A stretch of 64,000 nucleotides of DNA, taken from the NCBI GenBank assembly GCA_035578155.1, contig JAPWDM010000005.1:25046877-25110876 (forward strand), in the 5' to 3' direction. This stretch comes from Brachynemurus nebulosus. Its lineage: Eukaryota; Arthropoda; Insecta; Neuroptera; Myrmeleontidae. The notes below the pieces were generated by a model. It saw only the letters and a list, made by a program, of their open reading frames with translations, was not told the DNA's origin and did not search any database. Positions 25,081 through 37,536 of this stretch are shown in pieces; the stretch's first letter is position 1, and each line of letters begins with the position of its first letter. The position numbers were made by a program, and so were the translations under genes.

Positions 25081-25131
25081 ACATATAATTTTTATGCTAT
25101 TTTTCCATAAAATAGCATAAAAATTATATGT
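25081..25131. repeat. Perfect 23-bp-arm hairpin
   Basis: The arm at 25081-25103 is inverted without mismatch at 25109-25131, with a 5-base loop TCCAT. The word ATGCTATTTTTCCATA is also directly repeated just upstream near 25067, so the hairpin probably arose by local inverted duplication. Confidence 0.8.
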
Positions 25132-25267
25132 ATTCTCCATAAAGGGTAGGATTTTTTATAAGGGGTAGTTCTTCAATCAGGGTTTTTGGGAGATTAAAAA
25201 GTTAAAATATATTCATACATTTGAAAACTTTTAAAAAGTTACAATTCATCATATGTACACCAGTATA

Positions 25268-25725
25268 TAGTGATGAGCAAATACAAGACCAAGACCAAGA
25301 CTTGGCAGTCTTGGTCTTGTTCTTGCATTAAGAATCTTGGTCTTGGTCTTGCTAGAGCAGTTTGAGTCTTGGTCTTGGTCTTGGTCTTGCAAAATGCAGT
25401 CTTGGTATTGGTCTTGGTCGTGGTATTGCTAAAAGTCTTGCACTTTCTTGCATTTTTTTATTAGCGAATTTTTTCCTTCTAAAATCAGAATTTTCTCTCT
25501 TTACGGTATTAATTATACTTTTAAACTATTTAAATAATTTAGCAAGAGTCTTGCTTTTTTCTTGCTATAGTCTTGGTCTTGCTCACTTGAGTCTTGGTAT
25601 TGGTCTTGCAGCCATACTTATAGTCTTGGTCTTGATCTTGCAAAATGCAGTCTTGGTCTTGGTCTTGCAAAAAATGCAAGACCAAGACAAGACTGCAAGA
25701 CCAAGACTAATTTTGCTCATCACTA
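25268..25725. mobile_element. hAT-like MITE with CTTGGT-motif arms
   Basis: TIRs are TAGTGATGAGCAAA. The 8-bp target duplication CCAGTATA is perfect at 25260-25267 and 25726-25733. Both arms are packed with CTTGGTCTTG words: I count about 14 CTTGG and 4 CCAAG, so the arms can pair in many registers. The centre is ordinary AT-rich DNA. The 124-codon Leu/Gly-rich frame across it is a by-product of the motif. It shares end type with 39533-40500 and 61864-62418. Confidence 0.85.
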
Positions 25726-25990
25726 CCAGTATATAATATCTCAAGCTGTTAATAATCGTTTTCTTCTTTATTTCATTATAAGGGGTGGTTTATTTTTTAA
25801 CGGTTGCAGCTTTTTAATGAGTGATAAGTTTTCTAATGAAAAATAAAAGAGACATAATACATTGTGAATGCACCAAAAGGTTACTTTAGGCTGCTAAAAC
25901 TTTTTTCCTATTTTTTCGGAAACAAAGGGGTAGTTTTTAAGAATTTTTTGGGTAGAAAAGTAATTGAATTTCATAAATTATATTAAAAAA

Positions 25991-27487
25991 CGCCGTGAGC
26001 AGCGGGGCCCCATCACGGTAGCCGAATTTTCCCCTTCATCTTCGGTACTGAATGTCTACAAGCGAAATGTGATTGAAAGTCTACAACCGAATTGTCATTC
26101 TGTTGGTTTCAAAACTGGTGATGAGTGTTCGGCTGATCGAGGCTTTAAAAAAAGGTTTTAAGTATTTAAGGGCTGTATCTCAGTAAATTTCAATTTTGTG
26201 CCGAAAACAGATAGCAGAAAAAAAGCCAACACAATTCGTACGAGGACATTCCTGCCCATGTTTATCCGCTAATTGCCTTTATGTTTTAGTTTTAAATATT
26301 AAAAAAGGACCTTCAATAGTAAACTGGAAGGCCTTTATAAAGATATTTTTTCTTTCCAAAAAAATCCAAAATTTCTATTTTATAAATACTAAAAATCCAA
26401 AATTCCTAATTTATAAATAAACAGTGACTTTAATAACATTTTTAAATTACTTAATATGTATGTATTTCATTTGTCATAAAAGTAAGTTCACTTTTTTTTA
26501 AATTTTTTAAAATTACTATTCGCCTACTTGTATTTAGAATAAACATAATGCTTTTAAAACACATTTAACAATAGCATTCAATTCCGATGTAAAAACGGGA
26601 GAAGTGGGGGGAAAAGTGATGCGGACTCCCTACAAGGTACTAGCTGGATACTAACTGAATACACGTACAAAATTTCAGCCCTCTAGGTTTCCTTATGGAG
26701 TCTCTAGACGTGTTAGAAAACAAGCAAAAAAATTAAGGAAATATTGGCGTAAAAATCGTGGGGGTAAGGGTTAAAAGTTGAAACCTCCAAAAAACAGTGT
26801 CTGGCTATTAGCTTAACCTGTACACCAAATTTCAGCCCTCTAGGTTTATTTGGGGAGATTTTGACCCGAACGAAACTGTTAAAAAACAAGAAAAATCATG
26901 TTCTTTTGGGTATAAAAATGGTGGGGGTAGGGGTTAAAAGTCGAGACCCCCAAAAGGCACCCCCTTGATACTAACTCAATCCGAATACAAAATTTCAGCC
27001 CTCTAGGTTTATTCGGGTGACCTGTGCGAGTGGTACAAACTTCGAAAACGTCGAAAATGCATGAAATTGTAGCTTAAAAATGAGGGGGGTGGGGGTAAAA
27101 TATTAAAACCTCCAAAAAGCACAACCTAGGTACTAACTTTATCAACACACCAAATTTCAACCCTCTACGTTAATTCTGGGGGCTGGGGGCCTGTTAGATC
27201 CAGCGAAAATCGTTTTTCCCCCCTCTACTCCCACCATATCATCCTAGGAAGCTGAATTTTGGATATGTTGTAGATAATTGACCGAAACATTATTTAAAAC
27301 CGGTTTGGAAAAGTTTTATTGCTTTTCCGCCCCCCACCACCCCCTTAAAGGTCGGGTCCGAAAAAAAATTTGCCCAAAATTTGACCCCACTTTGATAGTA
27401 TTGTTGTGCATCGGAATAAGCCCCACTTACCAAATTTCATCTCTTAACTTCCATAGGGGGGCCCTACACATATTAAAAGGTTGCGGG

Positions 27488-27578
<91 letters not shown>

Positions 27579-27703
27579 CATCTTTTTTTTTACAGAATCG
27601 TGTTCTACGGGTCCGAAAACGGATAGCGCCCCTGGTCTCGCCTCTCGCAGCTCTTATCGTATAGACTGTATAAGTCTAATTTTTCGGAGAAAATTCGACT
27701 AAA
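25991..27703 (+). repeat. 1.7-kb unclassified dispersed repeat, copy B
   Basis: Closely matches 4561-6260 throughout. AAATTTCAGCCCTCTAGG landmarks fall at about 26671, 26828, 26991 and 27153, giving internal units of about 160 bp. A (TA)n run lies at 27490-27574, at the same place as in copy A. Upstream DNA (TAAATTATATTAAAAAA) and downstream DNA differ from copy A, which fixes the boundaries within a few A residues. Confidence 0.8.
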
Positions 27704-28349
27704 AAACTTAAAAGGAATTTTATCCAACATATTTGAACATAAATTGAATCTTTAAAATACGTAAATCTGGACTTTTCGTATTTTTGTCATACAAGGGTAG
27801 TTTTTACCCCTAATTATCAAAAAGCACACATCAAGACAATATAACTTTTGAAGTGTAGGGTCAGATGAGCTGGTATACAAATTTTCAGGAAAATCCATTC
27901 AATGCGAAAAAATTGGGAGCTTTTACATTATTTTGTCTTTCAGTGACTGTACTACATACTAATTTTTGAACTCGTGTGAACCTGTATTAATTGACTAGTG
28001 AGCATTCCGCTGCAATGTGTTGCATTCCCACTCAAACTATGAAAGTTTCTGTATTTTCCCAATTTAGTCCAAGCACTTGTATCGATTGTCCCTGTGCATT
28101 GTTGATGGTCATTGCAAGTGGAAGCCGTACCGAAAACTACAAACGTTTTACAACAACTACAAAATTTCATCGTAATAAACTAATATGCTCACATTAATTG
28201 AAACGACTCAAGCGCCACTCATTGTAGAATGTTTATATTAATTTAGAAACCTTTGCGGACGTGCGCATAACAACTCACCAAAGCCTCACCGCAACCGAAT
28301 GAATGATATAGGAACGTATATTATATGGGGCAACAAAGAGACATTCATT

Positions 28350-28600
28350 TTTATGTTATCGAAGGATGACATATTAATATCGTTGTGTGATCATAGTGGG
28401 GGAAACATTATTATAGAGTTGTACATGCATATTGAATAAACGCCAGAGGGCTGTAGAGTTGTACATGCATAATGAATAAACGCAAGAGGGCTGTATTCTC
28501 ACTGTACTTAAAAAACGAGCCAAAAAATCATAAATTAACATTTTCACTGAGGTGACATTACTTAGTGCGTGTCAAAAACACGCACTTGACGAATTTTTAT
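28350..28600 (-). repeat. Inverted copy of the 8498-8806 repeat
   Basis: Reads as the reverse complement of 8498-8806, with two copies of a GTACATGCAT..TGAATAAACGC..GAGGGCTGTA unit 40 bp apart, then TAAAAAACGAGCCAAAAAAT and a GTGTCAAAAACACGC hairpin. No TIR or target duplication was identified. Confidence 0.65.
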
Positions 28601-28651
28601 ATATAGGTATAAAATTGCAAATTCACTTCCTCTTAGCACCCATATTACTTA

Positions 28652-29338
28652 CAAGGAGATGCACCCAGAGTGAAATTCGGGATTTTGATGAAACTTCGCC
28701 GGTGTGTAGAATAGGCAAAAATAAGGGACCCGTATTTTTTTTATCGGCCATCTTCCACGTTTACGGGGTGAAACCAGCCCTAAAGTTCGGGGTTCAAATC
28801 GTATTTCCTTAGATATCTCAAAACTATAAGAGATAGAGGAAAACTTTAAATTGGCGGAATGTTACTCTTTGAAAGACCTATTCACCTGTATAGATTAAAC
28901 CAGGGTTGGGTTCATAAGAGGGACTGGAGGGGTGAAAAGGGGGTAAATTTTCTTGTACAACCTGAGTGGTTCAATATATCACATTTTTGCCATCATAAAT
29001 AGAAAGAGCACCAAAAATTAGGGGATACGTGTTTTTGCGTTTTTTGGTGATATATATGTGATATCCAAGCCATAAAAGGAAGAAAAAAATAGGGTAGATT
29101 GTATTGATTGTATTGTTTTTATTTTTATGTTTATTTTCATCATGAAAATGTAAATTTTTACTTTCCGATAATGATTCATGCATTTTTCAATACTTACTTA
29201 ATTGCTAATATAGCCATGTGTATATTTGGCTGCTCATATTCGATATAAAAAAAAATACGGCTCCCTTATTTTTGCCTATTCTACACACCAGCGAAGTTTC
29301 ATCAAAATGCTGAATTTCACTGTGGGTGCATCTCCTTG
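28652..29338. mobile_element. PIF/Harbinger-like TIR element, TTA duplication
   Basis: TIRs of about 95 bp start CAAGGAGATGCACCCA and are well conserved. TTA flanks both ends (28649-28651 and 29339-29341). A 3-bp TTA duplication points to PIF/Harbinger. There is no transposase; the interior is AT-rich. The long, similar TIRs suggest it is younger than most neighbours. Confidence 0.75.
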
Positions 29339-32300
29339 TTAATAAAGATTTGATTTGAGTATTTTTATATGTTTATTATTATATAACAATGAAAATGACT
29401 TAGTCGTCGTAGGCTATCGTCAGAGAAATGAACATACGACAATAACATATTATGTATCTCTTACTCTTATTGAATATCTCTAAAGATTAAAATAAGAATA
29501 TATTTCCATCCCAGTATATAATATCTCTCTTATTTGAAATTACACCTTTTCGTCTCCACCCGACCCTATACACGAACTTATTCGACCAAACTTAACGGAG
29601 CAGTAACATTATACGAGTGACAATATATAAAATGGTGTGAACACCGTAGTAAATGACGTCGCAGTGTGACGTCACACATCCGGGTAATAATGAATGTTCC
29701 ATGAAAACAGTCAAAACCACTCTTGTACATAATGTACTGTAGTATAGATTCTTCATTGCGTTCCACCGTGTACCGTAGCATATCGTATTATGGTACATTC
29801 GACTGTGTTCGAGTGAATTCGAGTAGGTTACATTGTAGTGAGCTACATGTGAGCTATATGTGAGCTATTTTGTATATAATAAATATGAATAAATGTGTTG
29901 CAAACATGAATTTAACAAACTCATTAATATCATATACAACGTATGTATTCATATGGTAACACTGAATACATATTATTTACGTTATATACCGTCAAATGGA
30001 ATATACTGAGACTTATGGGTGAATTGGAACATATAAACAAATACAAATACAATTGATCATGAGTCAAAGTTAAAAAATTAAATAATTATTATATTCTAAA
30101 CAAATCAATCTTCTATTATTTTCTAAAAACAAACTGCAATTTTAGAATTTTAGAAGAAAGGGCAATAATGAAAGAGATAAAATCAAGAAAACGGAAATTA
30201 TTTAAATTTATAAGTGATGAATTGAAATGAAATGGACCATATATTTTTCTTAAACAATAGTAGAATAATCATTCTTTTAGTTAGCAATTCTTACTAGACC
30301 TGAAGTTGCATGAAAAATTTTAAAACATAAATTTAAATTAATGTTTTTAGACAGTATTGTGACCGCTATGTTTATCAATTTTTACACAATTTATTTCGGT
30401 GTTCATATCAACAAATTGCTGTGGATCGATTGCATTATTCTTTTTTTGGATGTATAAATAGTAAATACTAAAAAATCTAAATTATATTTGAATTTCAATT
30501 ATGACCAGCGCTACTGATCGTCCGAATGCACCTTTTTGTCAAAAACCGCAGTAATATTTTTAAAAACTTTCGATCCTATAATAAAGTAACCACGCTGGTA
30601 CAAATTTTAAAAGAATAGGCACTCATAAAAGTAGTATAAAACAAATTCAATATGAATTTTAAATTCGTGCCGTTTTATCCCACTTTACGGTAGTTACTAT
30701 AGTAAATAACAAAAGTTTTCTCTATTTATGAATATTATACGTAGATGTTATAAATTATTCTCTATCATTATTTGTTGCATCATGAATAGTTAAACAAAGT
30801 TAATTTCTTAAAATTTTGCAGTAAGTCATCTTACTGAATAAAGGCAAATACAAAATGGTAGTTACGACTAAAAATTTATTTTATATTCTTTCTCTTTTTT
30901 TAGAGATTTTTAACACAAAATACCTCAAAATTTTCCCAGTGCCAAATCCAGAGAGTTTTAGATTTTGTTAGTTAATGTAACAAATATTTTTCAGCTAATC
31001 CTTTTCTCCAAACTATTTTATGCAATCTGCCCTGTACATACTTGATTTATTAATAACTACTCGTCAGCTTAGATTTCAACAATAAATGTTCTTATATTGT
31101 GTAAAAATGTGCCTTTGTTAACAAAAAAAAGAATTAATTGGATCTGTAGTTTTTTTTATTGATTTTTAAAAGACGTTAAAAAGATTTACTTTTTTACAAA
31201 TCATGAAAAAAATACTTTTTAGAAAAAAAAGTCTAGATCAAGTTTTAAACAGAAAATATCTTTGATGAAATCATCTATGTACAATATTTTGGATTTTAGC
31301 ATACATAATTCGTAACCGATATTTTATTAAAACTTAACTTTGCTAAGAATCGAGTTAGATAATTCCCAGCACGGGAAGAACAAAGTCTCTTAAGGTCTCT
31401 GAAGATATTACACAGGTAAATCCCACACAAACACACAGTCTCATTTAAATAACAAATTTCATAAGTTTTGCTACATTCAAACAAAACTACACATCCCTAG
31501 GGACACACTCATGACTGATTAGTCGCATGTGCTACAATGCTTGAATGAAAAATTAGACACGTTTTCAGGGTACAAGATCACGTTAGACACATAAATATTG
31601 AACAAAAAGTATACTAAACTAATATTTCACTTCTTGTTAATTGTAGGTAATCGTGCTGGACCATATATTCTGGAAATGAATAGTATACACACATAAAACA
31701 TAGACAACTGTATTTTTTCAACAACCCCATAGAATGGTGACACGACACGTGTGACACGTGACACAAGATGTAGCATTATCTGTCAATCGAATGCTTCGTC
31801 AATGTTGCAGTTAATATTAAAATATAACATCAACAAACTGTCACGTTGACAAAACTTTCGACGAACAGTTCATTCGATCGATCGAGGTCGAAATTTTCGA
31901 GGTTGTCGACAATAATTATTAACAACACATCCCGAACGGTCGTTGAGCGATGTTGAAAATTTTAACTTGTACACAACTACACAATCATGCCATTAAAAAA
32001 AATATCCATTAATAAAAAACGTGTCAGAAAATTAAAAACTCCTTTGATTAAAAATTCATCCAACCAAAACAAATTCATACACATATACATAATATGTAGA
32101 TGTCATTGTGTCAAAAATGTTTTTTAACCCTTAGTATCACACATACACTCAACTCTTTGTTGCCCACTGTCACAAAAAGGTTTAGGTGGGCAACTAAAAA
32201 TAAATATTAGTAGGTAAATCGAGAAAAAACCATTTTAATCATTTTGGTATATTTATAATTAATAGTTACAAAACTGTTTTATTTGATTTTATCATAAACA

Positions 32301-32893
32301 ACTTCTAATAAATTAATTTAAATTAAGGTTAAAACTGGTTAGGTTACAAAAAAATAATGATTTAGTCGAAATTTGTTGACCAAAAGTGTGTATTTCTATT
32401 TGTTTATCAACTAATAACACTATTTAGTAAACAAAGAATGAACCAAAATTTTGCCGCCTTTGGGAATTTATGAATACGAATCAAAAGTGTTTTACATAAA
32501 AAGCTTAAAGTGATACTTTAAAATAGTCAAAATTTCAAGTTGAGTATAGTTTTTGTTTTGGGAGATATGACGAGTCTCAAATACATAAAATGTATATTTT
32601 CTATGTAAAATCTTCAGGAAATTCAGCTAAATCAAATACTGTATTTTATGAAAAGCATTGTAGAGATGAGGTATAGCCGATTTTACAGGAAAAAACCAAG
32701 ATTTTTACTGAAAATAGTTGATTAATCGGTAATTTTAGGAAATGCAGACAGATACTCTAAACTTTGTATTCAACGGCTCTTGAATTGTAAATGTATATTT
32801 CTAAAAAAAGAATCATTATCATCAACAAAAAGTCAATCTTTAATAGTTTTCTGTATATTTTCGATTAAATCATCATTCGTTCATATTGACATT

Positions 32894-32894
<1 letters not shown>
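29339..32894. other. Featureless AT-rich DNA with minor palindromes
   Basis: No gene or TIR element was found in 3.5 kb. Minor items: GTGAGCTA repeated three times at 29838-29866; a CACGTG-rich patch (GTGACACG repeats) near 31737-31765; a GTTGCCCAC/GTGGGCAAC hairpin near 32159-32197. Confidence 0.45.

Positions 32895-32936
<42 letters not shown>
32895..32936. repeat. (AC)n microsatellite
   Basis: About 21 uninterrupted AC units followed by a run of G. The frame of repeated Thr-His across it is an artefact. Confidence 0.95.
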
Positions 32937-32938
<2 letters not shown>

Positions 32939-33309
32939 GGGGTGAATAGAAATTTATTTTAGGGTTTTCGGGTTATGTGATACGATAATTCGATTTTCAA
33001 AAGAGCAAAAGTTAGAACTGGATATCGAAATAAAAATTAATCTGTTCTAATTCATCTAGTATGTAAGAAAGTATATGAAAATCGAATGGCAAGTTGAAAA
33101 ATGATCCGAATTATCGCATTTTACGATACTTCTAATAATTAAAACGGCGATATTTCAAAAACTATTTTTTCTTCCATAAATTCCCTTTTGGTTGAACATC
33201 AAGGAAGCTCTCGAAGTGTTTCCAAATAGTAAATCAATACTAAAAGCATTTCTTCGAAAATCCTCCCAAACTTCTCCATAAATAAATATAAAAAAATAAC
33301 AATTATATA

Positions 33310-33531
33310 ACGTAAAAGCCCCCATAACGGAACGGTATCTAATACTGGAACAGTTTTGATATTTACATATTTATTTCTTTAATTAAGTAAGAAAACATTA
33401 AATGTGAGGTGAATTTAAATTAAAAAACAATCATTCTATTAATAATAATTTTTGTTATCAGACGTTTCTTTCAGAAAAAACTTCATTAATATGTAAATAT
33501 CAAAACTGTTCCAGTATGGGGGCTTTTACGT
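33310..33531. mobile_element. 222-bp TA-flanked MITE
   Basis: TIRs start ACGTAAAAGCCCCCATA and, after a 15-bp insertion in the left arm, match on through ACTGGAACAGTTTTGATATT, about 55 bp in all. TA flanks both ends. Tc1/mariner-like by duplication only. Confidence 0.75.
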
Positions 33532-33533
33532 TA

Positions 33534-35777
33534 CAAGATAATTAAAAAAAATTCAGAAATTTTAACAATCTGGAAAAAGCCTACTTTAATTTCCCTATTT
33601 TCCATTTAAGATCGTTCATAAAATTTTAAATACAAACAAACATTATTATATAATTTCTCAGAATAGGATTATTTTATACTTAACAGTTTCCTGGAAGTCC
33701 TTTTTGGTAACGTACATACAACATATACATGTTACGAAATGTATCTAATTTATTATCGAATATCCTGTAGGAAGAAATTTCCAGGCAAAGAAAAATATGA
33801 AAATAGTAACATTTACCCTCGAGGGTTGTGTATCAAATGTAAAAAAAAATAAGATAAAAAATAAATTTACCTTAAACACAAGGAAGTGGGACTTAGGTAC
33901 GTACCTGTAACAAAAAGAATAACAATTAGTTGATTGCTTGATATTAATTTTTATAGTTGGTATCGTACCTAGAGGCAGGCAACGGGGACTAGAAGTCTGT
34001 ACGCATTCATAGACGGATAACACATAAAAATATAATTTTATATTATCATATTTTTTGTAATTGTATTGAAATGTGTAAATGTAATTGTAATAAAAGTATT
34101 TAATTGTGTGCGTTTTTTTATATTTTTGATCAGTTTACTGTTATTGCATTTCCTATTATTGCTTATTATTAGAAATGCGTATGCTGAATTATTTCGTAAA
34201 TTTATTCATGTATTTAAAGTTTTTTTTTTTTTATTTAATTCTTTAAAAATATTGCCGACCGCTAGGAAAGCTTACTGCGTAGATGCACGTATCAAGTGTT
34301 TACCAATATTAACTAAAATCTAAATCTCCCATATACATTCAGTGATGGTATTTTATTAAAAGACTAGTGATTATCATGCAAACTGCATTTATCATATTAT
34401 ATTCGATTGTGAATCATAGTTTTCTTAACTTTTTAAAAGTTTTTCATAATAATTCAAAAAAGAAATTCAAGGACTTCCCTTTTTACCCCCAAAATAATTT
34501 GTTGATTTTATAACAAGTTTGTTGATCAAAATTTGCAACACAGTCTTTTCAATAACAGTAACAATAACAAAACATAAACCGAAAGTATAGAAAAAGGAGA
34601 AAAAATTAGAAAATTTTTGTCCATACTATGCTTACTATACACTATAACTACCACAAAAATGATGAAGGTTTTTGACGAATATTTTGATACGTTGCCAACA
34701 TTTTTGGCTCAATGTTATTACTAATTCCAATTCATTCGCTAGAGAGGAATCCTTATGTGTATACTCATACAATACTAATATAAATATATGTTGTATACGT
34801 TTAAACAGGGCGGTATATAAACAAATTTATAATAAATATTATAATATTTTTAAATCAAGGGAACAAAAGTTTCTGCTTATTACAAAGAATGTAAACACTG
34901 ATTTTTCTTATCACCAGATTAATTTTACGTCATCATTTTCAACATTTAGAACATTTAAGAGTATATAATTAATTATCACTTATTATTACACGACAGGTTT
35001 GCATTTTTTAATAAATTTGTTTTTTTTTTAACAAATTTGTATTTGTCTAACGAAAATTTGTTATACCTAATAATTTAACGAAAAGAATAGTTGTTAATTG
35101 ACAGTTCTTCGAGTTAAATTACTTTCAGGCAACACATTTGAGTTGAAGAAAACCAAATTTATTCAGAAATATAATATATAACTCGATTGTTAATACGGTA
35201 AGACAATTTAACACAATATAACATTTAGTTACTATAGCATTGAAATCAGTTAAATAAATTAACAAAAAACTTTTTTTTTCTATCATGTTTACCCACAATG
35301 AAATGACTAATGAAAAGTTTTCGACTATTTAAAAACGTCAACTTTGTAATGATTTTTGATGGAATGTTTTGTTTCTCTTTTTGACCTCAGTCCGTTCCTG
35401 TTCAAACTCTTCAAATACTCAGTGTACATTTTGTCATATAACAACGAATCATCGACTCCATAACTTGGTGAATTTAACAAAATTTATTCTTTGCCAGTTT
35501 TCATTTTTCCTTCTCTATACCACAATACACGTATATGCACGTAAGTGAGATAGGTATACATACGTACAGTAAGATTTATAAACGTTCGTAAATCTATTTG
35601 AATTGAAAAAAAATCTATATATTTTAGGCGCCGTTACATTCAGTAGATTATAAAATCATTAACATTTCATTACATCGAAAAGAAAATATTTCATTTTGAA
35701 TAGTCTGAACTATATAGGTACATAGAGAATTTATTCTTTTTTAAAAATCAATCAAGAACAAGTTGAGTTCGTACAGT
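33534..35777. other. AT-rich DNA, nothing identified
   Basis: No coding pattern, RNA gene or TIR pair was seen. Open frames of 85-98 codons at 33745-34968 are very rich in Phe, Ile, Asn and Lys and look like AT-rich noise. Confidence 0.45.
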
Positions 35778-35779
35778 TA

Positions 35780-36399
35780 GGGTTCCGTACAGTGAACAGC
35801 CAATCGATCAAATTAAACTTTTTTTTTTATTTATCTACCTATATTTCAGTCTTAACCTTTGCTTGTGATAACTTAAAAAATGCCTGAATTGTCCCAGATT
35901 GTATACTGAAATATTAGTATAAATACGTTGCGTATATTACTGTGTTTTCTCTTTTCCAGCAACTCTTGCACTGTTGAAAAAATCCGTAGTTTTCTAGCAA
36001 TCTATGACTCAGTATCTACTAATCCCATTAAAATCAAAGTTTTAACTTAAGAAACCTATAGCAGATCGGAGATGAAAAGTCATTTTTAGAACCCTTAGAG
36101 GTATCCATCATTAAACCCACTGTGTTAAAAATTTAAAAAAATTTAGAACTCTTAGAGGTAGCATTTCCAAATGATTAGCTTACATGATATATTGTATTAA
36201 CTAAAGCTTTTTTTAACCAATCTGTTCTTCCGTTTTCAAATAAATCCAAACCAAAATTATTTTTTTGCTAGTAACCGTTAACTGAATATTTAAATTTGTA
36301 CGTTACAGAGTTTTGAGAAAAATTTCTGTGGCAGACGACCAGACGGACACGAGAATGATCTTATAGGGGCTTCGTTTTTCCTATTAAAGTACGGAACTC
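35780..36399. mobile_element. GGGTTCCGTAC-ended TIR element
   Basis: GGGTTCCGTAC at the left and inverted GAGTTCCGTAC at the right, with TA outside both. Near the right end, read in reverse, AGGAAAAACG, CCTATAAGATCATT and GTCCGTCTGGTCG follow in the order familiar from a very widespread insect repeat family. A short relative with the same ends lies at 63254-63441. Confidence 0.65.
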
Positions 36400-36497
36400 T
36401 AAAGTGCGTTCAAAATTGTAACAGTATGATATTTCTTTATCACATAATTTACTATAGATTTATTCTTTTAATCTTCCCTGGATTACATAAATTTAAT

Positions 36498-36890
36498 TAA
36501 GGTGTTACATCGAGCCGGCTTATCAAGAAATCAGATTTCCTCTTGAAATTTTTTTTTTTTTTTTTGGTAAACCGAAAAAACGAAACAAAATAAGATTTCA
36601 AGGGATTATTCTACACATACCTACTCAAGTATGTATAAAAAAAATGCTTTTGAATAAAACATAAAAAATTGCCACCCAAACACGATTATCTAGAAACTAC
36701 ATTTTCGGAATATATATACAGAAACGGAAACATCATCATTCACGTCCATAATTGAGCCATCACACTCTATTTCTGTGTTAAATTTCAAATTTTTCCGTCG
36801 TATAAATTCAAAAAAATCACCTGTGATAGACGGACAGACACCAAATTGATTCCATAAGTCTTGCTAATTTTAGTATGGAACACCCGAAAT
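36498..36890. repeat. Related GGTGTT-ended repeat
   Basis: GGTGTTACAT at the left and the inverted GGTGTTCCAT at the right look like weak terminal repeats. The right end has GACGGACAGACACC and CCATAAGTC. Its left half is shared with 3325-3480. 36900-37530 shows nothing further. Confidence 0.4.
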
Positions 36891-37536
36891 TGAAAGTTTC
36901 TACCTTGATGACGTCATCAGTTGAACCTATAAAATTTCGAATTTTTACGTTAAAAAATTTTAGGCGGTCTGTAAATTCTTACGTTTTTTTTCCGCATTTC
37001 AAAATCCAAATTAACATAATTTCATAAAATTATTCAAAAATGAAAATATTTACCTCAACGATACCATTTAGTGTATTTAATTTCAAATATTTCCCTTAAA
37101 TACCTGTTTCGTATTAAGAATAGCAATTAAGTGTTTTAAAATTATCCACGCACAGACTCTAGGGAAATGATAAGACAATATTAATATTTAACAAATATTA
37201 TAACCTACGCACATACAGTGGCCCAAACTAATAATCAAATACGTCAAAAGTAAATTTGACTTTAATTCAGTATTTTTCAATCACAAGTCCACACCGATCC
37301 CGTAGAAGTATTTCACTGGTTCACAGAAAGATATATGAAAGAATTTGTTATAACTTTTATTTTAATTCAACCAAAGAAAAAAATTTTTTTTTAATGTTAT
37401 CTACTTCTACAACATAGGTGTACGCTTTATTAAATTGTCAATTCTAAAATTTCAAAGGCTGCTTGTATAGTCATATTTAACAATTACTCTCAGTGTCGGA
37501 TTTGAGCTTTTTACGGCCCTATCTACACCTAACTGG

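Noticed and set aside
25362..25736. 124-codon Leu/Gly-rich frame
   Set aside because: It is produced by the CTTGGT array of the hAT-like MITE and runs across its right end and target duplication.
34066..34323. 85-codon frame with hydrophobic start
   Set aside because: Composition is that of AT-rich noise and no splice or homology signal supports it.
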